Assembly (NCBI GenBank): GCA_902836505.1
Contig: CADFQU010000090.1
Location: 1-5,187 of the forward strand
From: Streptococcaceae bacterium
Lineage (GTDB): Bacteria; Bacillota; Bacilli; Lactobacillales; Streptococcaceae
DNA: 5,187 bases
Direction: 5' to 3'
The notes beneath the pieces were generated by a model. The model saw only the letters and a list, made by a program, of their open reading frames with translations. It ran no database searches and was not told where the DNA came from. Shown in pieces: positions 1 to 5,187 of the stretch (the first letter of the stretch is position 1; each line of letters starts with the position of its first letter). Both the position numbers and the translations under genes were made by a program.

Positions 1-1
1 T

Positions 2-439
2 AAATATGTGACTTGGGATCCCCATCCAAATCCCCAAGTGACTCAAGCTTCGATCGAAAGATGGCTCCGTCAGTACCAAGAGGAAAATAGCTACAAGTGG
101 GCAATTTGCAAAAAAGATGATCCCGCACAAGTGATAGGAGATATCAGTGTCGTTTCTCAGAATACACAAAAAGAACAGTGTGAAGTCGGCTATATTCTAG
201 GGAAGAACTTCTGGGGTCAAGGTCTGATGACAGAAGCCCTCCAGGCTGTTTTACGCTTTTTGTTGGTAGAGGTGGGATTCAAGGAAGTTCAGGCCAAGTA
301 TGTCAGTTTGAACCCTGCTTCGGGACGGGTAATGGCAAAAGCGGGAATGCAATATCTCGAAACTCTCCCAGATGCTGTTGCCAGAAAGGGCTATGTCGGA
401 GATCAAATCATCTATACGATCCATTCTTCTGACCTTTAA
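2..439 (+). CDS. GNAT-family N-acetyltransferase, RimJ/RimL type (5'-partial)
   Basis: Acetyl-CoA dependent N-acetyltransferase of the GNAT fold, closest in style to the RimJ/RimL (Acetyltransf_3) group. The substrate cannot be told from sequence. The frame is open from the left edge and gives 145 residues before TAA at 437-439, so the N terminus lies outside the window. A GTG at position 8 could be taken as a start, but the preceding codons (Lys-Tyr) continue the 'KYxTWxPH' segment that in this family normally follows about 30 residues of domain, so I treat the gene as truncated by the window. Visible landmarks, numbered from the first visible residue: TWDPHPN near 4-10; strand beta-4 and the acetyl-CoA pyrophosphate loop, VGYILGKNFWGQGLMTEA, about 62-79; then motif B with NPASGRVMAKAGM, about 104-116, typical of the RimJ-like group. 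The end (KGYVGDQIIYTI) is also family-like. It lies upstream of pepC on the same strand, but pepC has its own promoter. Family assignment is firm; function is open. Confidence 0.85.
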   Translation, partial: KYVTWDPHPNPQVTQASIERWLRQYQEENSYKWAICKKDDPAQVIGDISVVSQNTQKEQCEVGYILGKNFWGQGLMTEALQAVLRFLLVEVGFKEVQAKYVSLNPASGRVMAKAGMQYLETLPDAVARKGYVGDQIIYTIHSSDL

Positions 440-451
440 AACAATTTTTAC

Positions 452-479
452 TTGAAGATTTTAGCCAATGTTCTATAAT
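452..479 (+). promoter_or_regulatory. Sigma-A type promoter of pepC
   Basis: TTGAAG at 452-457 (4 of 6 matches to TTGACA) and a perfect TATAAT at 474-479 are separated by 16 bases. The predicted transcription start is near 485-488, giving a leader of about 20 bases before the pepC start codon. The promoter lies in the short gap after the acetyltransferase stop, so pepC can be transcribed independently. This is a consensus match by eye; there is no experimental support. Confidence 0.7.
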
Positions 480-495
480 GGTAAGTAGCTTTATA

Positions 496-501
496 AAGGA
501 G
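496..501 (+). promoter_or_regulatory. Ribosome binding site deciding the pepC start
   Basis: AAGGAG lies 6 bases before the ATG at 508. The in-frame ATG further upstream at 478 overlaps the TATAAT box and would precede the predicted transcription start, so it cannot be the start used from this promoter. Confidence 0.85.
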
Positions 502-507
502 AGTCTT

Positions 508-1845
508 ATGTCAGAATTAACACAAGAATTTACAGATCAACTCTATGCAAATTACCAAGCAAATGTGAAATTTGCTGCTCTTGAAAATGCCATCACCCAC
601 AATGGGATTCATGCAGCTTTAGAGACACGCAAAAGTGCAGTAGAAAACACCCCCGTCTTTTCTCTTGATTTGACCAAGGACAAGGTGACGGACCAGAAAG
701 CTTCTGGTCGTTGCTGGATGTTTGCGGCTCTGAATACCTTCCGTCATAAAATGATTGCCAGTTTCCAATTAGAGGATTTTGAGTTGTCTCAAGCTCATAC
801 CTTCTTCTGGGATAAGTACGAAAAATCCAACTGGTTCTTGGAGCAAATCATTGCGACAGCGGATCAGGACTTGACTAGCCGTAAGGTTGCCTTCCTCCTT
901 CAAACCCCTCAACAAGATGGTGGCCAATGGGATATGGTTGTTTCCCTCTTTGAAAAGTATGGGGTCGTACCTAAGTCTGTTTATCCAGAATCCATCTCTT
1001 CTAGCAATAGCCGAGAGCTCAATACCTACTTAAACAAATTGTTGCGCCAAGATGCTCAAATCCTTCGCGATTTGCTTGCAAGTGGTGCAGATCAAGCGAC
1101 GGTTCAGAGCAAGAAAGAAGAGCTTCTACAAGAAATCTTTAATTTCTTGGCTATGTCTCTGGGCTTGCCTCCTCGTACATTTAGTTTCTCTTACCGCGAT
1201 AAGGACAACAACTACCATACAGAAGCTGGATTGACGCCTCAAAGCTTTTACAAAAAATATGTGGATCTTCAGTTGGAGGACTACGTTTCTGTTATCAATG
1301 CGCCTACGGCAGATAAGCCTTATGGTCAGTCCTATACGGTTGAAATGCTTGGGAATGTGGTCGGTAGCCGTGAAGTCCGCTACCTCAATGTTCCGATGGA
1401 GCGTTTGAAAGAATTGGCTATTGCCCAAATGAAAGCCGGGGAAACTGTTTGGTTTGGATCGGATGTCGGCCAAGTCAGCAACCGCAAAGCTGGAATCCTT
1501 GCAACAGATGTCTACGACTTTGAAGCGGGAATGGATATCCAGCTGACTCAAGATAAGGCAGGGCGTTTGGATTATGCAGAAAGTCTCATGACCCATGCTA
1601 TGGTCTTGACTGGTGTGGACCTGGACGAAGCTGGACGCTCTCTCAAATGGAAGGTTGAAAATTCTTGGGGAGAGAAAGTCGGAACAGATGGCTACTTTGT
1701 AGCTTCTGACGCTTGGATGGACGAATACACCTACCAAATCGTTGTCCGCAAGGAACTGTTGACAGCGGAAGAATTGGCTGCTTATGAGGCAGAACCGATT
1801 GTCCTAGCTCCATGGGATCCGATGGGTGCCTTGGCTTCTAAGTAA
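508..1845 (+). CDS. pepC: Aminopeptidase C (cysteine aminopeptidase, peptidase family C1B)
   Basis: Cytoplasmic thiol aminopeptidase of the bleomycin-hydrolase family, which removes N-terminal residues from peptides taken up by or degraded in the cell. The ATG at 508 gives 445 residues, the length I recall for the S. thermophilus enzyme, and the product begins MSELTQEF as in streptococcal PepC. The papain-type catalytic set is intact: Gln63 and Cys69 in DQKASGRCWMFAALN, His363 in SLMTHAMVLTGV, and Asn385 in WKVENSWGEK. The product has no signal peptide or membrane segment. The C terminus, APWDPMGALASK, matches the conserved family arm. In characterised homologues this arm reaches into the active-site cleft of the hexamer and enforces aminopeptidase rather than endopeptidase action. 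It appears to be a single-gene transcription unit, with its own promoter upstream and a strong hairpin directly after the stop. It is convergent with pbp1A. Nothing is broken or odd in the reading frame, and identification is very secure. Confidence 0.97.
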   Translation: MSELTQEFTDQLYANYQANVKFAALENAITHNGIHAALETRKSAVENTPVFSLDLTKDKVTDQKASGRCWMFAALNTFRHKMIASFQLEDFELSQAHTFFWDKYEKSNWFLEQIIATADQDLTSRKVAFLLQTPQQDGGQWDMVVSLFEKYGVVPKSVYPESISSSNSRELNTYLNKLLRQDAQILRDLLASGADQATVQSKKEELLQEIFNFLAMSLGLPPRTFSFSYRDKDNNYHTEAGLTPQSFYKKYVDLQLEDYVSVINAPTADKPYGQSYTVEMLGNVVGSREVRYLNVPMERLKELAIAQMKAGETVWFGSDVGQVSNRKAGILATDVYDFEAGMDIQLTQDKAGRLDYAESLMTHAMVLTGVDLDEAGRSLKWKVENSWGEKVGTDGYFVASDAWMDEYTYQIVVRKELLTAEELAAYEAEPIVLAPWDPMGALASK

Positions 1846-1852
1846 CAAATAT

Positions 1853-1888
1853 AAAAAAACACGATTGTTTATGAACAATCGTGTTTTT
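1853..1888. terminator. Bidirectional intrinsic terminator between pepC and pbp1A
   Basis: A perfect 11-bp stem (1859-1869 with 1874-1884; arm ACACGATTGTT, loop TATG) is extended by A:T pairing of 1855-1858 with 1885-1888. On the + strand the stem runs into a T tract (1884-1888), 8 bases after the pepC stop. On the - strand the complementary tract from 1859 down to 1853 serves as the U run for pbp1A, whose stop is just upstream in its own direction. One hairpin therefore serves both converging transcripts in a 53-base gap. The stem is only moderately GC-rich. Confidence 0.88.
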
Positions 1889-1898
1889 CTGTTCGATC

Positions 1899-4031
1899 TT
1901 AGTTGTCTCGCTCTGCTTCGTTTTCTTTTGAAGATGGTTCAGAGTGATGATCTGCGTTTTCTTCTGTGCTCGTAGAGCTAGATGAGCTTGAGCTTTCTTC
2001 CGTCGTTTCACTTTCTTGACTGACGGTGCTTGGCTCGTAATAGTAGTAATTGTAGTTATTCTTACCATTATTGACATAGAGGTAGGAACCGCTGCGATAT
2101 ACGCCACTTGGTTGGGTCCAGTCTACGCTACCTGATCCGTATTGCTCATACAAATACAGCATCATTTGTTTGTAGACATCCGTCGCGACTTTGATTCCAT
2201 CATCTAGGACTGGAGTCAATCGATTGGTATATCCTGTCCAAACAGCCATAGAATATTGCGTTGTGTAACCCACAAACAGTTCATCCGGTGTCACAATGCT
2301 TGAGTAACTGTAATCTTTTGTCAGTTTTCTCAATTCATTGTCGGCATAGTTAGAGGTACCTGTTTTACCAGCATGATAAAGACCAGAGATATTTGCATTG
2401 TATCCTGTACCAGCTGTGATAACTGATTTCAACATATCTGTCATCATGTAAGCTGTGGTTTCTTTCATCACTCGTGTTCCAGAGGTTTCGAAGTTCTTCG
2501 TTGTACCATCGCTAAAGACAACCCGATTCACATATTGAGGTTTGTAATAGGTTCCTCCATTGGCGAAGGTTGCGTAAGCAGCGGCAATTTTTTCACTGCT
2601 AGCCCCGTATTTGTTGCTAGAGTCACTGGTGTTACTTGAGATGGCATTTGCATATACCATTTCTGGATAATCGATTCCGATGCTGCTCAAGAATTTCTGA
2701 GCATTCTTCAAACCGACTTTTTCAAGAGCCCGGACCGCAGGAACATTACGGGATTGTTGGAGAGCATAGACCATGCTGATATTGCCATAGTACTGTCTGT
2801 CCCAGTTGTAAATTTGTGTATTTGTACCAGGGAAGTTGTAAGGTGTATCAGGAATGGTTACCCCAGTAGAGTTATATTCTTCGTATTCGATAGCGGGAGC
2901 ATAATCTGAGATAGGTTTCATTGTAGAACCCCAATCTCGGTTCGTTTCGACAGCTTGGTTGGTACCGAAGGATACATTAGATGATTGATGACGGGAACCC
3001 AACTGAGCAATGACTTTTCCGTTTGTCACGTCGATGATAGTAGAAGCAACTTGCAACTCATTATCTGGATAATTGACATATTCGTCAGAGTTGTAAATAT
3101 CCCACAGACGTTTTTGAGCTGCGGTATCGACGTTGGTGTAGACATCCATACCAGTTGTCAAGACATTGTAGCCTGTTTCTTCTTCGACTTGTTGGATGAC
3201 TTCTTTGAGGTAGTTATCCATATAAGCAGGATAGTTACTTGAGCCGGTTAGACTTTGTAAGCCATCGGTAACAGGTGTATTGACGGCACTTTCGTACTGT
3301 TCGTTTGTAATGGACTTCATGTCCAACATTTCTTTGAGGACTAGATTTCGGCGCTGGAGAGCAGCTTCCGGATTGGTATAAGGATCGTATTGGTTGGGTG
3401 CTTGAGGCATTCCGGCTAATAGAGCCACTTGTGGAAGAGAAAGGTCCTTCAAGTCTTTTGCATAGTAGCTACGAGCAGCTGTTTGCATCCCGTAGTTTCC
3501 GTTAGACATGTAGACTTTATTGATGTAGTAGGTCAAAATCTCTTGTTTGGTTGCTTTTTGTTCTAATTGAGTAGCAAGCCAAGCTTCTTGGATTTTCCGA
3601 GATAGGGTTTGGTCGGACGAAGAAGTAGAGAAATAAGTGAGCTTGATCAACTGCTGTGTAAGAGTAGATCCCCCTTGGCGACCTCCTCGAAGGTTACTGA
3701 AGAAAGCTCCTCCAATACGAATAAAGTCGACCCCTCTGTGGTTAAAAAAGCGGTGGTCTTCAATCGCCACAATCGCATTGACTAAGTCGGTTGGAATTTC
3801 ATTTGTTTTTACGTTGATTCGTTTCTCAGCACCCAAGTCGGCAATCAGATTGTTTTGATTGTCATAAATTTTACTGGATGTGGTTGCGACCAGGTCTTTC
3901 TCAGAAAGAGTCGGTGCTTTTGAGGCATAGTATCCAAATACCAATCCACCCAGGATAAGTAAAAGGAAAAATAAGGAAATAGCCGCAATCGCTGCATATT
4001 TTAACCACTGGATAACTGTTTGTTTGTTCAT
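1899..4031 (-). CDS. pbp1A: Penicillin-binding protein 1A (bifunctional class A PBP: glycosyltransferase/transpeptidase)
   Basis: Membrane-anchored enzyme that polymerises lipid II into glycan strands and cross-links the stem peptides outside the cell; a target of beta-lactams. It has 710 residues, close to my recollection of the pneumococcal protein. Order of parts: a short cytoplasmic head; one membrane anchor, about residues 11-35; the GT51 glycosyltransferase domain, about 50-235, with catalytic Glu91 in [19 protein letters not shown] at 120-128 and [10 protein letters not shown] at 162-171; a linker; then the transpeptidase domain, about 325-620, with nucleophile Ser369 in STMK, SRN at 427-429 and KTGTS at 556-560. 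All three penicillin-binding motifs are intact, including Thr370 of STMK. After about residue 635 comes a low-complexity tail: a Tyr/Asn cluster near 659-665, a run of seven Ser near 680-686, and many Glu. The start ATG immediately follows the recU stop and has an AGGCGG site 7 bases upstream. It is second in the recU-pbp1A operon, as for recU-ponA in Bacillus subtilis. Identification is very secure. Confidence 0.98.
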   Translation of the reverse strand: MNKQTVIQWLKYAAIAAISLFFLLLILGGLVFGYYASKAPTLSEKDLVATTSSKIYDNQNNLIADLGAEKRINVKTNEIPTDLVNAIVAIEDHRFFNHRGVDFIRIGGAFFSNLRGGRQGGSTLTQQLIKLTYFSTSSSDQTLSRKIQEAWLATQLEQKATKQEILTYYINKVYMSNGNYGMQTAARSYYAKDLKDLSLPQVALLAGMPQAPNQYDPYTNPEAALQRRNLVLKEMLDMKSITNEQYESAVNTPVTDGLQSLTGSSNYPAYMDNYLKEVIQQVEEETGYNVLTTGMDVYTNVDTAAQKRLWDIYNSDEYVNYPDNELQVASTIIDVTNGKVIAQLGSRHQSSNVSFGTNQAVETNRDWGSTMKPISDYAPAIEYEEYNSTGVTIPDTPYNFPGTNTQIYNWDRQYYGNISMVYALQQSRNVPAVRALEKVGLKNAQKFLSSIGIDYPEMVYANAISSNTSDSSNKYGASSEKIAAAYATFANGGTYYKPQYVNRVVFSDGTTKNFETSGTRVMKETTAYMMTDMLKSVITAGTGYNANISGLYHAGKTGTSNYADNELRKLTKDYSYSSIVTPDELFVGYTTQYSMAVWTGYTNRLTPVLDDGIKVATDVYKQMMLYLYEQYGSGSVDWTQPSGVYRSGSYLYVNNGKNNYNYYYYEPSTVSQESETTEESSSSSSSTSTEENADHHSEPSSKENEAERDN

Positions 4032-4625
4032 TTAATTACCGCCTAGTAGATTCTGTTCGATAATATCGAGATAAGGGACGCTTGGAAGTCGATCTGTCTC
4101 GATACGATAACCATTTTTCTGTATATAGGTCAATGGCATAGATTTACTGCCGTGATCGATGTTGTAAAAGTCGATTAAGGAAGGAGCGGGCAGTAGATAG
4201 GTCTCATTGAGCTTTGCAAAATGCAAGAGCACAAAACAAATTCCTCCCTGTTGGACGACCGCAGCCATGTGATCAATCTGGTGCTGATGAAAGTTTTTCA
4301 TCGGCATGGATTGTTTTTGCTGGGTCTCTTTTGCTTCAAAATCAATGTAGTGTCCTTTATAAACACCAGAATAGTCTGTGGTAGATGCCTGGCGAAAATA
4401 AGCTTCCACAATCTTTGCCCGACTGCGATGAGGATAGTCCACTTTTACAATCTGGATGGGTGTCGGCTTTTTATGAATCACCGCTAGCCCTCTAGAAAGG
4501 TAGTACTGATTGCTCTCATTAATCATTTTTTCAAATGTCATCCCTCGATTGGCAAAATTCACACTTTGCTTCCTCTGGATGGGCGAAGAGGATTTCTTGC
4601 TAAGTTTGTGAGGATAGTTGACCAT
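4032..4625 (-). CDS. recU: Holliday junction resolvase RecU
   Basis: Endonuclease that cuts four-way DNA junctions formed during homologous recombination and replication-fork repair in Firmicutes, working with RuvAB and RecA on the nucleoid. The product is 197 residues from the chosen ATG, close to my memory of the pneumococcal protein, which likewise starts MVNYPHK. The nuclease core is visible: [17 protein letters not shown] leads into [15 protein letters not shown] with an acidic residue at Asp84, then YIDFEAKET with Glu97 and Lys99. This matches the metal-binding D...ExK pattern of the RecU/restriction-endonuclease-like fold. The basic N terminus (residues 1-21) is less ordered in appearance, as in homologues. 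Start choice: two ATG codons lie in tandem at 4628 and 4625. The AAGGAG at 4635-4630 is only 1 base from the first but 4 from the second, and homologues start at the second. It is first gene of the operon with pbp1A and divergent from the ypsA-like gene. Very secure identification; the start is slightly uncertain. Confidence 0.96.
   Translation of the reverse strand: MVNYPHKLSKKSSSPIQRKQSVNFANRGMTFEKMINESNQYYLSRGLAVIHKKPTPIQIVKVDYPHRSRAKIVEAYFRQASTTDYSGVYKGHYIDFEAKETQQKQSMPMKNFHQHQIDHMAAVVQQGGICFVLLHFAKLNETYLLPAPSLIDFYNIDHGSKSMPLTYIQKNGYRIETDRLPSVPYLDIIEQNLLGGN
4039..4044 (-). promoter_or_regulatory. Ribosome binding site of pbp1A inside the end of recU
   Basis: On the - strand, AGGCGG lies 7 bases before the pbp1A ATG (4031-4029) and within the last codons of recU (Leu-Gly-Gly). 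It is a less than perfect match to AGGAGG. Together with the abutting stop and start codons, this favours translational coupling to recU. Confidence 0.6.
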
Positions 4626-4629
4626 CATT

Positions 4630-4635
4630 CTCCTT
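4630..4635 (-). promoter_or_regulatory. Ribosome binding site of recU
   Basis: AAGGAG on the - strand. Spacing is 1 base to the ATG at 4628 and 4 bases to the ATG at 4625. Only the second gives a workable distance, which supports the 197-residue product over the 198-residue one. Confidence 0.8.
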
Positions 4636-4636
4636 A

Positions 4637-4665
4637 TTGGTACAATTACATCACTCTATTATATC
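4637..4665 (+). promoter_or_regulatory. Candidate promoter of the ypsA-like gene
   Basis: Two overlapping -10 candidates exist: TATTAT at 4657-4662 (5 of 6 matches), and TATATC at 4660-4665 (4 of 6), which lies 17 bases after TTGGTA at 4637-4642 (4 of 6 matches to TTGACA). Both overlap the opposing recU -10 box. The leader would be about 20 bases. It is weaker than the recU promoter by consensus, and which -10 is used is not decided by the sequence. Confidence 0.45.
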
Positions 4666-4668
4666 ACA
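4658..4668 (-). promoter_or_regulatory. Extended -10 promoter of the recU-pbp1A operon
   Basis: Read on the - strand, 4668 to 4658 is TGTGATATAAT: a perfect TATAAT (4663-4658) preceded by a TGTGN element, the TRTGN '-16' motif of Gram-positive extended -10 promoters. No recognisable -35 sits at the expected distance (the complementary strand there is C-rich because of the opposing ribosome binding site), which is tolerable for an extended -10. The predicted start is near 4651, leaving a leader of about 25 bases before recU. Confidence 0.7.
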
Positions 4669-4679
4669 AAATGAAAAAG

Positions 4680-4684
4680 GGAGG
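4680..4684 (+). promoter_or_regulatory. Ribosome binding site of the ypsA-like gene
   Basis: GGAGG lies 7 bases before the ATG at 4692, within a longer purine run (4679-4689). An in-frame ATG at 4671 precedes this site and has no ribosome binding site of its own, so 4692 is the start chosen. Confidence 0.85.
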
Positions 4685-4691
4685 GGAAATA

Positions 4692-5187
4692 ATGAATAGT
4701 TTACTGATTACAGGCTATAAGGCATTTGAATTGGGAATTCTGACAACAAAGGACCCTAGACTTCCCATTATTAAAGAGGCGATTCGCAGGGATTTAGTCC
4801 GTTTTTTGGAAGAGGGTGTCAAGTGGCTGATTTTTACGGGGAATTTAGGTTTTGAAGCTTGGGCTTTAGAGGTTGCTCAGGAATTAAAAAAAGAATACGA
4901 GATACAGTTGGCGACGATTTTTATGTTTGAAAACCAAGGAGAGAACTGGAATGAGACTAATCAAGAAGTCCTCAGTCGCTTTAAACAGGTTGATTTTGTC
5001 AAGTATGCCTATCCCTCTTATAGCCAGCCAGGGCAATTTAAAGAATACAATACATTTTTGTTAGAAAATACAGATGGTGCTTATTTATTTTATGACCCAG
5101 AACATGAAACAAATCTCAAATATCTTTACAAAATGATGCTAGAAATGGATCAGTATCATATCAAAAGATTAAACTTTGATGACTTAA
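4692..5187 (+). CDS. ypsA: DUF1273 / YpsA-family SLOG-fold protein (3'-partial)
   Basis: Cytoplasmic protein of the DUF1273 (COG4474) family, part of the SLOG superfamily of Rossmann-like, presumably nucleotide- or nucleotide-sugar-binding proteins. Its biochemical activity is unknown. Members in B. subtilis and Staphylococcus aureus affect cell division and shape. The frame runs open to the right edge (165 full codons); homologues are about 170-175 residues, so only a short C-terminal piece is missing. It begins [15 protein letters not shown], the usual N-terminal strand and glycine turn of the family. Conserved [18 protein letters not shown] at about 48-65 places Gly53 and Glu55 where, from memory, the functionally important residues of B. 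subtilis YpsA lie. Other family blocks are [15 protein letters not shown] at about 74-88, [15 protein letters not shown] at about 96-110, and [16 protein letters not shown]. It is transcribed divergently from recU-pbp1A; in streptococci gpsB usually follows. Family assignment is very secure. The symbol is by homology; the cellular role is inferred. Confidence 0.92.
   Translation, partial: MNSLLITGYKAFELGILTTKDPRLPIIKEAIRRDLVRFLEEGVKWLIFTGNLGFEAWALEVAQELKKEYEIQLATIFMFENQGENWNETNQEVLSRFKQVDFVKYAYPSYSQPGQFKEYNTFLLENTDGAYLFYDPEHETNLKYLYKMMLEMDQYHIKRLNFDDL

Noticed and set aside
6..11. ATG at position 6 or GTG at position 8 as the start of the acetyltransferase
   Set aside because: The ATG at 6 is followed at once by TGA in its own frame. 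The GTG at 8 is internal to a conserved family segment that continues upstream, so the gene is cut by the window edge.
446..460. Possible CodY-like box overlapping the pepC -35 region
   Set aside because: CodY control of peptidase genes is known in lactococci, and the 15 bases loosely resemble AATTTTCWGAAAATT, but I count 6 mismatches in an AT-rich stretch, too many to claim.
478..510. Longer pepC product starting at the ATG at 478
   Set aside because: That ATG overlaps the TATAAT box and lies upstream of the predicted transcription start. It has no ribosome binding site, whereas the ATG at 508 has AAGGAG at 6 bases and gives the family's N terminus and length.
1126..1737. 203-codon open frame antisense to pepC
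   Set aside because: It lies wholly within a gene with all catalytic residues intact, resembles no protein I know and has no ribosome binding site that I can see. It is a by-product of pepC codon use.
1838..2107. Open frame over the pbp1A tail and terminator
   Set aside because: Its translation is a Lys/Thr-rich low-complexity product caused by the repetitive pbp1A tail and the A-rich hairpin. No independent evidence supports it.
2930..2950. Beta-lactam resistance substitutions in PBP1A active-site motifs
   Set aside because: STMK (with Thr370), SRN and KTG all have the normal sequence; no classic motif substitution is present.
4671..4692. ypsA-like start at the in-frame ATG at 4671
   Set aside because: The purine-rich ribosome binding site lies downstream of it and is correctly spaced for the ATG at 4692. 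The extra residues, MKKGGEI, are that site translated.
1..5187. Mobile element, CRISPR array, toxin-antitoxin or other undescribed defence-type system
   Set aside because: Every stretch is accounted for by core genes and short regulatory gaps. I saw no direct repeat arrays, transposase-like products, target-site duplications or unrecognised gene pairs.

Overview
This is a moderately AT-rich Firmicute window. Protein similarity recalled from memory points clearly to Streptococcus: PBP1A, RecU and the SLOG-family (DUF1273) protein all read like close relatives of the pneumococcal proteins. A viridans-type species seems likely, but I cannot name the species. All of it reads as core chromosome. 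There is no insertion sequence, CRISPR array, tRNA/rRNA gene, prophage or other mobile-element signature, and no unexplained gap over about 70 bases.

Layout from left to right: (1) the 3' part of a RimJ/RimL-type GNAT acetyltransferase gene, + strand, cut off by the left edge. (2) A 68-base gap with a sigma-A type promoter, then pepC (+), a complete cysteine aminopeptidase C of 445 residues. (3) A 53-base gap holding one nearly perfect hairpin with A/T tracts on both sides, which can terminate both convergent genes. (4) pbp1A (-), a complete class A penicillin-binding protein of 710 residues. (5) recU (-), the Holliday-junction resolvase gene; its stop codon directly abuts the pbp1A start codon, so the two form a recU-pbp1A operon. 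(6) A 66-base divergent promoter region in which -10 elements for both directions share the same bases. (7) A ypsA-like DUF1273/SLOG gene (+), cut off by the right edge about ten residues before its expected end.

Functionally, the right two thirds is the conserved Firmicute cluster linking cell-wall synthesis (PBP1A), chromosome processing (RecU) and division/morphology (YpsA family; gpsB is normally the next gene, outside the window). PepC on the left is a housekeeping peptidase that releases amino acids from peptides, and the GNAT is a small-molecule or protein N-acetyltransferase of unknown substrate. I found no undescribed system. The most interesting signals are regulatory: the overlapping divergent -10 elements, the zero-gap recU/pbp1A junction and the shared terminator. 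The low-complexity tail of PBP1A is also notable.
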